Assembly (NCBI RefSeq): GCF_017591435.1
Contig: NC_059300.1
Coordinates: forward strand, 18,499,436 to 18,563,435
Reading direction: 5' to 3'
DNA: 64,000 nt
Source of the DNA: Portunus trituberculatus
Lineage: Eukaryota > Arthropoda > Malacostraca > Decapoda > Portunidae
The number at the start of each line of letters is the position of its first letter. Position 1 is the first letter of the stretch. Shown here one piece after another: positions 10,662 to 20,787 of the stretch. The position numbers and the translations under genes were made by a program. A model generated the notes under the pieces. The model saw only the letters and a list, made by a program, of their open reading frames with translations, did no database searches and was not told the origin of the DNA.

Positions 10662-10949
10662 TTTGTTTGTAATTCACCACAATTGCCTACTGGTCACCCA
10701 GCCAGTCTTCCCCATTACGGAGCGAGCTCAGAGCTCATAGACTGATCTTCGGGTAGGACTGACACCACAACACACTCCACACACCAGGAAAGCGAGGCCA
10801 CAACCACTTGAGTTACATCCCGTACCTATTTACTGCTAGGTGAACAGAGGCCACACATTAAGAGGCTTGCCCAGTTGCCTCGCCGCGCCGGGACTTGAAC
10901 CCGGCCCTCTCGATTGTGAGTTGAGCGTGCTAACCACTACACTATGAGG
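10659..10949 (-). mobile_element. tRNA-derived SINE (SINE-1)
   Basis: On the minus strand the element opens CTCATAGTGTAGTGGTTAGC, with an RNA polymerase III A box (TAGTGTAGTGG, 10934-10944) and B box (GGTTCAAGTCC, 10891-10901). An unrelated body of about 200 bp and an A-rich end follow, then (AC)n. The head resembles a degenerate tRNA but has no complete tRNA cloverleaf 3' end, so it is a SINE rather than a tRNA gene. Both ends abut GT/AC tracts. Confidence 0.85.
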
Positions 10950-10967
10950 TGTGTGTGTTTTGTGTAT

Positions 10968-11551
10968 TTACCTAGTTGTAATTACCTAGTTGTAGTTTTA
11001 CAGGGCCTGGGCTTTATGCTCGTGTGGCTCCGTCTCCATATCTACACTTATGCAATTTTTCTTTAAAACTATGCACACTCCTTGTTGACACCACTTCCTC
11101 ACTCAAACTGTTCCAAGTCTCAACACATCTTTGCGGGAAACTAAATTTTTTAACATCTCTCAGACATCTTCCCTTCCTCAGTTTCTTACTATGCTATCTT
11201 GTGGTTCTAATGTCATATTCTTCTCTCAGGATTAGTTTCTCATTATCCACTTGATCCATTCCATTAATCAATTTATAAACTTGTATCAGATCCCCTCTCT
11301 CTCTTCTGTGTTCCAGGGTTGATAGATCCATTGCTTATAGTCTCTCCTCATATGTCATCCCTTTAAATTCTGGAACCATTCTTGTAGCCATTTTTTGTAG
11401 TCTCTCCAATTTCCTTATGTGTTTCTTTTTATGGGGGGTCCACACAACTACTGCATATTCCAATCTAGGTCTTATTTTAGTACTTATCAATTTCTTCATC
11501 ATTTCTTTGTCCATGTAGTGAAATGCTACTCCAATATTCCTTAGCAAATTA
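10968..11551 (-). mobile_element. LINE-A 3' fragment
   Basis: The minus-strand frame 11335-11547 reads LRNIGVAFHYMDKEMMKKL and the LEYAVVVWTPHKKKH segment, the LINE-A C-terminus; the conserved 3' UTR ends in CTACAACTAGGTAATTACAA-like repeats. The 5' truncation point abuts GTGTGTGTCTGTG (AC on the element strand). Confidence 0.9.
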
Positions 11552-11565
11552 TGTGTGTGTCTGTG

Positions 11566-11691
11566 TATTTACCTAGTTGTAGTTTTACAGGGCCTGGGCT
11601 TTATGCTCGTGTGGCCCCGTCTCCATATCTACACTTATCCAATCTTACTTTAAAAGTATGCACACTCGTTGCAGACACTACTTCTTCATTT

Positions 11692-11697
<6 letters not shown>
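11566..11697 (-). mobile_element. LINE-A 3' UTR fragment
   Basis: About 130 bp homologous to the 3' end of the LINE-A copies at 25440-25500, flanked on both sides by GT tracts. Confidence 0.85.

Positions 11698-11748
<51 letters not shown>
11698..11748. repeat. (GT)n tract between LINE-A and LINE-B fragments
   Basis: A 51-base run linking two retroelement 3' ends. Confidence 0.95.
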
Positions 11749-11750
<2 letters not shown>

Positions 11751-12316
11751 ACCGAGTTGTATTGTACAGGATTCAAGTGGGGCTCATAGTGTCCTGTCTC
11801 CATTCATCCAATTTTTCTTTAAAGTTATGCACATTATGTGCTGTAACAACTTCATTATTCAGTGTATTCCACTACTCCACCATTCTGTGTGGAAAACTAT
11901 TTTCCAATATCCTTCACACACTGCCTTATCCTGATCTTCTTTACATGTCCTCTTGTCCTTCCATCTTCTTCTGTCACCAGCACCAGGTCTTCCTTGTTAT
12001 CTTTTCAATGCCATTGACTATCTTGTATGTTATTATATTAGGTCCCCTCATTCTCTTCTATCTTGTAAGGTTGGTAGTCCCACTTCCTTCAGTTGTTCTT
12101 CATATGTTAGGTCCTTAAGTTGCAGCACAATCTTTGTAGCAATCTTCTGTATCTTTCCTAATCTTCTTATATCCTTTTTAGCGCTCAGAGACCACACCAC
12201 TGCTGCATATTCCAGCCTTGGACGTATCATGCTTGTGATGATTTTTTTCATATCTTTATCCATGTAATGAAATGCCACTCTTATGTTACTGAACATATTT
12301 TATGATATAACAAATA
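11749..12316 (-). mobile_element. LINE-B 3' fragment
   Basis: The minus-strand frame 12048-12296 reads NIRVAFHYMDKDM and IRPRLEYAAVVWSL, matching the LINE-B C-terminus, followed by its 3' UTR. On the 5' side it is cut by Tigger H1 within the stretch that reads AAGATATTTGGA in other copies. Confidence 0.9.
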
Positions 12317-13266
12317 CAGGCAACCCTCGCTAAACGAATGGGTTACGTTCCTAAAAAAACGTTCGTTGTGTGAATTTTCGTTAAGCGAACCAATTATAAC
12401 AAGTTTGACCCCTGACTTGAACTTCCATTAAGAGTAAACAAAGCGAGAGTGCATCATAGTACAATAAGTTTTAATGAAAGTAAAAATTATGAAGTTAAAC
12501 ATTTAAGCAGTTTAGTTTAAGACTAAGTCATTATAATGTACACTAATGTATGTATGTAAGTAACTTTATAATGTTGATGATCTTAAATTTATGAAAGGAG
12601 GGAGAATGGAGCGGGAAAGACGCTAGCCGGCAACCTGTGGAATGTAAACAAAAGGTGCATCATAGTACCGCATACAAAACTTATGTACTACATTTCCACA
12701 AGGCTTTCCATTTTATCCATTGCATAGTCACAAGTTTGGGTGGTTCTTTTAGCTTGCAAGGAAGATACGGTCTCACCAGCCTTCTTAATAGAGTCTGCTG
12801 ACTTGAAAATAGTAAAGACAGTAGATGGAGTCAAGCCATGGTGGCGAGCAATGCTATTAGTTTTCTCGCCTCTCTCATGTCTGTGGATAATATCCAGCTT
12901 CACTTCGAGAGTAAGAGACTTCCTGGTCTTCTTAGCAACACTAGGCGACATTGCAGGGCGTTTTAATGGCATGTTGAGTGAGGGAAGACGAGCTGTTGCT
13001 TCACACTGTTATTGTTTTGAACTAAGACCGGGGGAAGGGTAGGGGAGTGAGTGGTGCGTGTTTTGCCCACGAGAGGCGCTGGTGTATTCAAAAGCTTGTC
13101 GGCTTGCGTGATACAGCGGGGCTTTCAAACTTGGAAAAAATTACCTGGACAAAATTTCATTAAAGCAAATTTGGTGTTCGTTATACGAGCAGATGGTAGT
13201 AAAATGAAACGTTCGTTGTAGCGAAATTTCGTTGTGAACATTAGTTAATTAATTGGGGGTTGCCTG
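12317..13266 (-). mobile_element. Tigger/pogo-like element H1, internally deleted
   Basis: The ends are CAGGCAACCCTCGCTAAACG on the left and GGGGGTTGCCTG on the right, flanked by TA on both sides (12315-12316, 13267-13268). The minus strand carries the start of a transposase frame (12688-12972) with a CENP-B-type helix-turn-helix: TLEVKLDIIHRHERG and HHGLTPSTVFTIFK. The catalytic domain is missing. A near-identical sister (H2) lies at 41119-42003. Confidence 0.9.
12688..12972 (-). pseudogene. Tigger H1 transposase N-terminal CENP-B-type HTH remnant
   Basis: The frame begins MPLKRPAMSPSVAKKTRKSL, followed by the first helix-turn-helix typical of pogo/Tigger transposases and CENP-B, then drifts into unrelated residues and stops. 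Only DNA binding could be encoded; there is no DDE/D catalytic domain. Confidence 0.8.
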
Positions 13267-13274
13267 TACTTGTA

Positions 13275-13840
13275 TTACAGTGACTTTTGTGAGTTTTTGT
13301 AATCTTGACATCATTTTCTTTATTTCTTGTATCTCCTCCTTTAATCCCTGATTGCACTGACCTTCTCATAATCTACTGATCTCAACTGCAGCTCTGCATT
13401 TTCTGCAGTCAATTTTTCCTGTTTGTCCATTAGACTTGACATCACTTCCTTCATGTACATTAATTCCCTTTTACATTGACCAACCTCTTCATACTACCTT
13501 TTTCCTCTATAAATCCAGAAAAATCCTTGTCCATAATATCCTTAATCAGTCTCTTTAATCCAACAGGTGTTTCAATGTACCGCTGGTTTTCACACGAAGG
13601 CTTTGATTCTGTCATATGTCTGGCAGCACTACTCACTTCCATCTCTCTCTCTCCTTTTTTTCCATCTATAAGATCCAAAACTTATTTAATATGGAGACAG
13701 GAGAACCTATGGCCCCCTCCCCCCCTGTACATACGTCTAGGTCAGGCTCCAACTCCTGTTGTAGCTTTTCCCTGCGAGCTGCTCAGAGACGTCTTGTCAG
13801 CATGGTGTCTATCCTTCTCTTTTGGAACAATAGTTTTACT
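13275..13840 (-). mobile_element. LINE-B 5'-end/ORF1 fragment
   Basis: The minus frame 13460-13678 includes IMDKDFSGFIEEKGSMKRL, matching MDKDFSGFRNERGNMRRL of the full LINE-B copy at 28800. The 5' UTR segment matches 28560-28640. With the 3' fragment at 11749-12316 it may be one internally deleted LINE-B with Tigger H1 at the junction. Confidence 0.75.
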
Positions 13841-13856
13841 CTAAAAAAGAATTCAC

Positions 13857-14030
13857 CTTAAAGATGTGATAAGGAGAAGCACCAGCAAGTTGAGTGAGGA
13901 GCTGAGCATTGGTGGTGATGAGATGAGTAACAGTGGTCGCAGCCCAGGCCTCTAGGCAGCCTCCGCCACACACTATCCGCCGATCCACCACAGCCATCCG
14001 TAAAGCAGCCAAGCAGCTCTTGGTAGTTTC
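13857..14030 (-). CDS. MKKS: MKKS second coding exon (residues 393-450)
   Basis: The exon is bounded by ATTTTACAG at its 5' side and AAG|GTGAAT at its 3' side. It encodes 58 residues containing VCGGGCLEAW, equivalent to the GGGCTE motif of vertebrate MKKS and the GGG(A/C)xE motif where chaperonins return to the equatorial domain. It is phase 0 at both ends and joins the first exon as LPTLK-ETTKS. It is too short and too interrupted to appear as a long reading frame. A 5'-end fragment of LINE-B starts within about 20 bases of its donor. Confidence 0.92.
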
Positions 14031-14639
14031 CTGTAAAATATTTGTTTTACTACTCTCATATACTGATGATTTAACTGAAGATTAAACATATTTATATACT
14101 AGCTAATGGAAAGTTAAAAGATGGAGGCAATGAACTTTCCATAATGTATTATGGAAGAAATGGAATATATTTACTACAGGACCCATTGATATACAAAAAG
14201 CATGATAATTTTAACAATTACAGTAAGTATAATCATTGATGTATGTATGGAGTAGGAGGAGAAATACTAAGCAAAGTCAAACACTAACAGATCTTTTTGT
14301 CCCTTCAAGGCTGCTTGGTAACTACTAAAAAGCAACAGGAAAGAGAGACAAGACAGCACAGGTGGAGGTTCCTATCCATCCACCACTCCCTTCAGCTTTT
14401 GCTGCTATGAAAAATTGATGGGAAAAGTGTCATGTGGTATGGAAAAACTGGTAAGTAATTTTCACAAGACAGGATGAAGGGAAATTCTGCAACTGACCTT
14501 ACAATGAACTCTACTCTACATGTCTACCTGGGAAGAAAAATAAATAAAAAATAATATCTTTAGGAGTTATGAGTTGTGTACAATTATTTGAACAAGAAAA
14601 TAGATTGTTGGAGGTTAACTTAAATATTTGCCTATTTTA
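14031..14639. other. MKKS intron without recognisable features
   Basis: Nothing beyond low-complexity AT-rich intron sequence is visible. Confidence 0.4.
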
Positions 14640-15060
14640 CTTATGAATGATTTAAAAGAATAGCTGTTTACAATTTCCGAGGGAGGATTATTCCAGGTAC
14701 TAACTATGCAAGTAAAGAAAACTGCTTTTCCTCAAGGGATCTGAAAAGGTTGGCAGTAATTTTGAAACCATTATTCCTTATTATGTTAGAATATCCATGA
14801 TGAAATATTTATTCATGTCAAGGTTGCTATACCCTATCAAAATTTTGAAAACTTCAATTAGATCTCTTATCCTTCCCTTTGTTAAGCTAAATAGATTTTG
14901 TTCTCTCAATCTTGGAATCATTTTAGTTACTCTACACTGTACCTTTTCTAGTTTTTCAATGTCTTTTTTTGTAATGTGATAACTAGAACTACACACAGTA
15001 TTTGGGCTGAGGATGCACCAATGAGTTAGATAAAGCAACTATTACTTTTTTGGGGAGGGA
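14640..15060 (-). mobile_element. CR1-like LINE 3' fragment (LINE-F)
   Basis: The minus frame 14781-15038 includes ITKKDIEKLEKVQCRVTKMI and RIRDLIEVFKILIGYSNLD, the recurring C-terminal motif of CR1-related reverse transcriptases (KDI..LE.VQ..ATK...L). It is degenerate and not part of the other families here. Confidence 0.65.
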
Positions 15061-15358
15061 GGAAGGTAAAAAAGGAAATTTACTGCATATTTTGGCAGAT
15101 AAGACAACTTTCAAATAGATGACTCCCAAATTTAATTCTGAATTTAATGGTTTTAGCTGATACTGGTGATATAATATGACACCCAAACTACCATACCATT
15201 TATGGTAAAGTTTGGGTCTGAGAGTACTAAACAACTCTGAGATGATATACCAGTATAGTGAATGGAATACATACCTTAGAAGGTATTATCAACAAGATAC
15301 CATCTTCAAGTTCAAAACCTAACCTAAAATAGAATTCCCATCAGGGATTTTATACATT

Positions 15359-15905
15359 TTCATGAAAAAGGATGAATGGATAATGATGGTGTAAAATTAA
15401 ATGTATGATCAGTTTTCCTAAGCATAAACAAATGCTTGCCTAGTATTAGTAGTAGGATGGTATCAACATAGGAATGGTTAAGGAAAGAAGTTTGGTTTGA
15501 AAGATCATTAATCAATAATAAGAGGGCAATCAATGGGTGACAGGACAGAACCATGAACATCAACCACTATTAATAGATTTTTGAGAAGAATAGTGGCCAT
15601 CTAGGCATCTACCACAGCAGCAATAGAATAGTCAGAAAGGAAACTTTAAATAAAGTTGCAGAGGGAAGGATAGAAGCTATAAGAGTTTTTGAGATCAAAG
15701 CTTTGTGCCAGACTTATCAAAAGCTTTTGATATGTTTAAGGCAACAACAAAAATTTCACCAAAATCTCTAAAAGAGGATGACCAAGACTCAGTAAAAAAA
15801 GCCAGAAGATCACCAGTAGACCAACCTTGATGGAAGCCATACTGACAATCAGATAGAATCTTTTTTAAAGTAAAGGGAAAATTGGGCAACAAAAAAAACA
15901 AACAA
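15359..15905 (-). mobile_element. LINE-C internal RT fragment
   Basis: The minus strand encodes DCQYGFHQGWSTGDLLAFF, LNISKAFDKS and the INDLSNQTSFLNHSYVD region, which align with the LINE-C RT. It lies on the far side of a LINE-C 3' end, so it is a separate or rearranged piece. Confidence 0.8.
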
Positions 15906-16545
15906 TAAAAAAAAGCTCCACTTAGTTGCTCATCCCCTTACAGGTCCAAGAGAGTTAGCCAAAAGAAAGAAATACATGTCTTGAAACCTCCCTCTTAAAT
16001 TAAGTCATGTCATAGGCAGTTGGAAATACAGAAACAGGTAGGGAATTCCAGAGTTTACTAGAGAAAGGTATGAACGATTGAAAGTATTGGTTAAATCTTG
16101 CATTAGAGTTGGACAGAGTAGGGATGAGAGGTAGAAGAAAGTCTTGTGCAGTGAGGCCACAGGAGGAGAGGCATACAGTTAGCAAGATCAATAGAGCAGT
16201 TAGCCTGAAAACAGTGGTAGAAGATAGCAAGAGATGCAACATTCTGGCAGTGAAAAGGAGGCTGAAGACAGTCAGTTAAAAGGGAGGAGTTGAAAAGATG
16301 ACAAGCTTTTGATTTCATCCTATCTAATAAAACTGGAAGTGGAAAGCCTCCATACACATAAAGAGTACTCCATGCATGGGTGGATAAGGCCCTTGTACAT
16401 AGTTAGCGGTTGGAAGGTGAGAAAAACTGGTGGAGACACTTCAGAATGCCTAACTTCATAGAAGCTGCTTTAGCATGAGATGAGATGTGAAACTTCAAGT
16501 TTAGATTATAAGTACAGAAAAGACCAAGGATATTTAATGTAAAAG
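15906..16545 (-). mobile_element. LINE-C 3' part
   Basis: Minus frames at 16000-16357 contain FIPFSSKLWNSLPVSVFP and MKSKACHLFNSS, the C-terminal end of LINE-C also seen near 52900-53200 (FIPFTGKLWNSL). Confidence 0.8.
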
Positions 16546-16754
16546 AGGGGAACAGTTGAATGTCATCAAAGAAGAGGGTAAGAGAGTAAGGTTATGTCTA
16601 GTTTTATTGATTCCATGCATGTAAGTTACCTACACTGGCTGTCTACCCACTAAACTCCACTGGTTTTATACACACATCATATTCTCAGATTATGGCCTGC
16701 TGTACTTACTACATGGCTCCCCAGAGAACCATGGCCCACAGTTTGGGAACTACT
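16546..16754. mobile_element. Unassigned insertion with a hAT-like end
   Basis: Sequence between two LINE-C blocks that has no LINE-C counterpart. It ends GGCCCACAGTTTGGGAACTA, whose reverse complement resembles common hAT termini (TTCCCAAACTGTGGGCC). The other end and the duplication could not be fixed. Confidence 0.3.
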
Positions 16755-17518
16755 ACTCTAGGTCATGGAGGATAGCAAAGTTGAAGGCTAGTTCATCAGG
16801 ATGTTCAGTGAAGGGAGAGGAAAGCCAAAGCTGGTGGTGAACATTGAAATCACCAAGGATGAGTTAAATAGTTAGACTTTCTTATAGTCCTAGGAGTTGG
16901 GAAAGAGGTAAACAGTACAGATAAATTTAGTTAGAGAGTGACTTTTGAGCTGAAGCCAGATGGTTAAAAACTCAGAAGATTCAAGAGCAAGTCAAGTCAT
17001 TGTGCACATAAGATTCAACATCCATTTTTGGAACAAAAATGACGATAGAGAAAGTCGAAGGGAACAGAAAAAGGACTACTGTCAGTTGCCTCAGCTACCT
17101 GTGTTTCGGTGAGATAAAGAAAACGAGGTTTAGCAGAGATGTGGTGTTCTACATATTGAAAATTAGATAAGATTGCGAATGTTGCAGAAGTTAATGAAGA
17201 AAAAAGTTGAGGAAGGTTTCAAGACATTTATGGTCCCCTCCCTAGAAGGAGACTCCAAGGGTAGTATTGAAGCTGCCATTTTTTATTTCAAGAGAAAGGT
17301 GTGTGTGCATAGTAAGTGCACATAGTTTTGTGTGAAGAGGGAGAGTGATCTTTAGAGGATAGGCTGTGACTGCCTGCTTGAACTGTGAAACACAAAGTTC
17401 ACAATTAGCTTAAGCTAAGGTAAGCTCACAGCACCCCATGAACTGGTTCAGACCAGAACTAGAGCTATTAGACATAGCTGGGAGTAAATTATCATTTCGG
17501 CAGGTGTCTACTACCTCC
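16755..17518 (-). mobile_element. LINE-C 5' part
   Basis: Matches the 5' UTR and endonuclease start of the LINE-C copy at 56500-57385, including the GGTGTCTACTACCT end. The frame is badly broken. Confidence 0.75.
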
Positions 17519-18388
17519 TTTCTGCACATTATTATTCCTCTATAACCAGAAGGGAATGATTTAATAGTTTGCTGTGTGTAAAAAAAACACATGTTTTTTG
17601 CAGTTCTTACAATCACACCTACTCATCAATAAATGTCAGAGAAAAAACTTCCTTTCATTGACCCTACAATGTTGGCTATGATCACTACAAAGAAATTACC
17701 AGTGTCATTAGAAACATGCTGGAGCAGCTACACCTAACCTAACCTCTTCCCTTGCTACCATGATTCCCAGTTAGTGAGTGAGTCAGTTGAGGAGGAAAGA
17801 AAGTGTACGAGAAAAAGGAAGAAGGATGTGTCAAGGACAAGTAGTCAAAATGCATAGATATGAATACTAAGGTGTGACATAGAGGAACGAAGGTACACAA
17901 ACATATTAATACAGTGGAGACTAAATACTTGAACGTCTAAATACTCAAACTTTTCAATACTCGAACGCAAGTTTGATTTAACACTCGAAAAAATATCTGA
18001 TAGTCAAACGTCCACACACCTGGTTGTAAACAAAGGCTCCCTGGTGTCCCCTTTCTCCCTCCACCAGTTGTGACTTGTGCTGCTGTGGTCACCAGAAAAA
18101 CATTCTCCTGCATTCTATCTGTAGTTTTTCATTTATAAACTTATATTAACACCAAAGGCTTATTAGTGGTGAAAATATCTGGTAATCAAACGGCAGCACA
18201 TTCTGTCGTATACAAAAGCTCTGTCATCTCCATTCTTGCAGCTGCCACTGTACCATTGATACCGTATTACTGGTAATACAGTGGTACCTCGACATACGAT
18301 TTTAATTGGTTCCGTGACGATCATTGTATATAAAAAAAATTGTATATCAAATAAATTTTTCCCATAGATATTAATGGAAATAGAATTA

Positions 18389-19540
18389 CAGTAATACTCC
18401 GCTTAACGAACGTTCGTTTAACGAATTTCCGGTTTAACGTACTATATAAAGTTAGACCAAAAAGTCCGCATAACGTACAATCACATCCGTTTTAGCAAAT
18501 TTTCTGGGTTTGAATTTGCCAGGTGAGGGACTGAATGCAGCAGCTTCACTGTGATTGTCTGGCTCCCCGCCTCTGTTTCTAGCGCTCCTGGAGCTGGATC
18601 CAAGGTTCTTTAACAACGTCAGAGCAACCTCCTGCCGCAAAATGGCTTTCATGAACGCTTGGAGGGACGGTGACAAGGTTGTTATCAGGTTGCTCTGAGG
18701 TTGCTGGGAACACCACCTCTCAAGGTGGTGTTACTGTGTTATATATGCATTTATGCTCACAAAACATTTCTATTAGCTTTTTACAAACCTTGCCCCCAAG
18801 AAAGGATTGTTTTGTAATGCATAAAGTGAAATCTTACATGAAATACCAAAAAAATAAAGCAGAGATAAGATCGGCCACAAACGAAGCGGAGACTCATGGC
18901 AACTCGGCTGCTTCTTCTTCTTATGACCTTTTTAGCTTGCGTGTTGCTTTCACCTCGATATTTATGTTTCCACTCCTCTATTGTCTGCTATAATGGATAT
19001 CATATCTTAGTATTCATATACGCTCATGCCATGAGGATAACCTCGACTCCGTGGCACTGAATGATAGTGAATTATTAATGAAATACCGCGGTATTTCATT
19101 AGTAATTCACTATCACTCACTGCCACGGAGTCAAGGTTATCCTCATGGCATGAGCGTATATGAATACTAAGATATGATATCCATTATAGCAGGCAATAGA
19201 GGAGTGGAAACATAAATATCGAGGTGAAAGCAACACGCAAGCTAAAAGGGTCATAAGAAGAAGAAGCAGCTGAGTCGCCATGAGTCTCCGCTGCTTGTCG
19301 ATCTCTCTGCTTTATTTTTGGTATTCCATGTAAGATTTCACTTTATGCATTACAAACAATCCTTTCTTGGGGCAAGGTTTGTAAAAAGCTAGTGGAAAAA
19401 AATATAATTTTTTTTTTTTAACCCATGTAGTATGTTGGGAACCAGCCCAGAACGCATCCTCCCTATTTCCATTATTTCCTATGGGAAAATTACGTCCGCT
19501 TAACGAATTTCCACTCTACGAACAGCTTTGACATCCCCTA
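18389..19540. mobile_element. Tigger-like element C, nested in B and carrying a large palindrome
   Basis: The left end CAGTAATACTCCGCTTAACG follows TA at 18387-18388. The right end is not clean; a subterminal GTCCGCTTAACGAATTTCC occurs at about 19494. Its core (18590-19090) is homologous to element J at 58200-58740. The right border is therefore approximate. Confidence 0.65.
18773..19394. repeat. Large near-perfect palindrome, arms ~310 bp
   Basis: The centre is at 19088/19089 in the 22-bp palindrome ATGAAATACCG|CGGTATTTCAT with no spacer. Arms pair from GCTTTTTACAAACC on the left to GGTTTGTAAAAAGC on the right with a few mismatches and small gaps. Cruciform formation or assembly trouble is likely here. 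Confidence 0.9.
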
Positions 19541-19584
19541 TCCTATCCTGTTTGAAAACTTTTGAATGAGAGTGGTATCAGAAC

Positions 19585-19586
<2 letters not shown>

Positions 19587-19665
<79 letters not shown>
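19587..19665. repeat. (AG)n microsatellite
   Basis: A run of about 79 bases inside element B. Confidence 0.95.
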
Positions 19666-19668
<3 letters not shown>

Positions 19669-20787
19669 AAAAGGGGACGGTTTTCTCTCGCTCTAGCCAA
19701 GGCCGCATAACCCGATCGGACACAAGGCCACGTACACCAATGAGACTACCTCATTCAACCTGTGATATTTTGGTAACCATGACATCTTGAGACTTCTGGT
19801 TTTTTGCATTGCAAAGAGAAAATGTTGCTTGTGGGCAGAACACCCTCTGTACTCACTCTTTTATTGAATTTCTAAGTGTAATCAGTATGTGAATACAGGC
19901 TATTTTGTATGTTTCTTCCGAAACTTTTACTTTTAGGACCCATGATCTTGAGTTCACAAAACTTAAGAAAAAATACACACTGCCAAGGAGCACAGACACA
20001 TACATGCACAAAGGATGAACAACGATACACAATGCGGGCTGAATGTTTGGGTAGATAAGGGTAGCCGAGCGATCACTGCGCCACCTACTGATGGCTATTC
20101 GTATCTTTAAAATATTGTCATATTTCAAGGTGTAAATTATATGAAATTTTTTGTCGTATATCAAAAAAATTGTATGTTGGGGCGATCGTATCTCGAGGTA
20201 TTACTGTACTAGTATACCGGATGCCGGTGCACACCTGCCATGTCTTTGGAAAAACAACATTCTCCTGCATTGTCAGTAGTTTTTCATTTAGAAACTTATT
20301 AATGATGAAAATAAGGAATTTAGTGAGAGTGCAAGTGTCAGTGAGACAGCCATTCACTAGTAGATTCACAGGAATCACGCGAGAAGAAAAGCTACAATAA
20401 TGTTTTCGTGGATAGAGATTCATCCTCTGGCTACCTCCCTCCTCCCCTCTTCTTCTTCTAAGTTATCCATCACCAACCTTCACTTATGATATATACAAAT
20501 CAAAATTTTTACAAACTTGGGGTTTTCCTAAGATTAGAACGAATTACCAGATTTATAGGTATCATTTGGTGAACTTTTTAATACTCAAACAGCTATTTGG
20601 AACGAATTAAGTCAGCTATTTGGAACGAATTAAGTTCGAGCATTGAGTCTCCACTGTATATGGATGTGTAATCTTTATAGTCAATATTTTCATCATGGGA
20701 TAAATTTCAGATGAATGGACTATAAATATAAAAACTATAAAACTAAATATCTATTCCTGTGATGGGAACAACATCAAATAGCAATAC

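Larger units (their letters stand above)
18279..20206. mobile_element. Tigger-like element B, nested in A
   Basis: The ends are CAGTGGTACCTCGACATACG on the left and GTATCTCGAGGTATTACTG on the right, flanked by TA (18277-18278, 20207-20208). A GATCATTGTATAT-like subterminal segment recurs mirrored near the right end. Confidence 0.85.
17912..20656. mobile_element. Tigger-like element A (outermost of a nest)
   Basis: The terminal inverted repeats are CAGTGGAGACTAAATACTTG on the left and GAGTCTCCACTG on the right, flanked by TA at 17910-17911 and 20657-20658. The interior is mostly taken up by element B. It lies in the MKKS intron, 130 bases from the donor of the first coding exon. Confidence 0.85.

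Noticed and set aside
10885..10949. Possible tRNA gene
   Set aside because: A and B boxes are present, but the acceptor stem and 3' half do not close a cloverleaf and a SINE body follows.
18452..18676. Minus-strand frame of 74 codons as a transposase head
   Set aside because: It lies in element C near the expected place, but I could not see a helix-turn-helix or any family motif.
20743..20787. C-terminal extension of the long MKKS frame (GIDI end)
   Set aside because: It lies past the AAG|GTATTG donor; the next exon continues the family homology instead.
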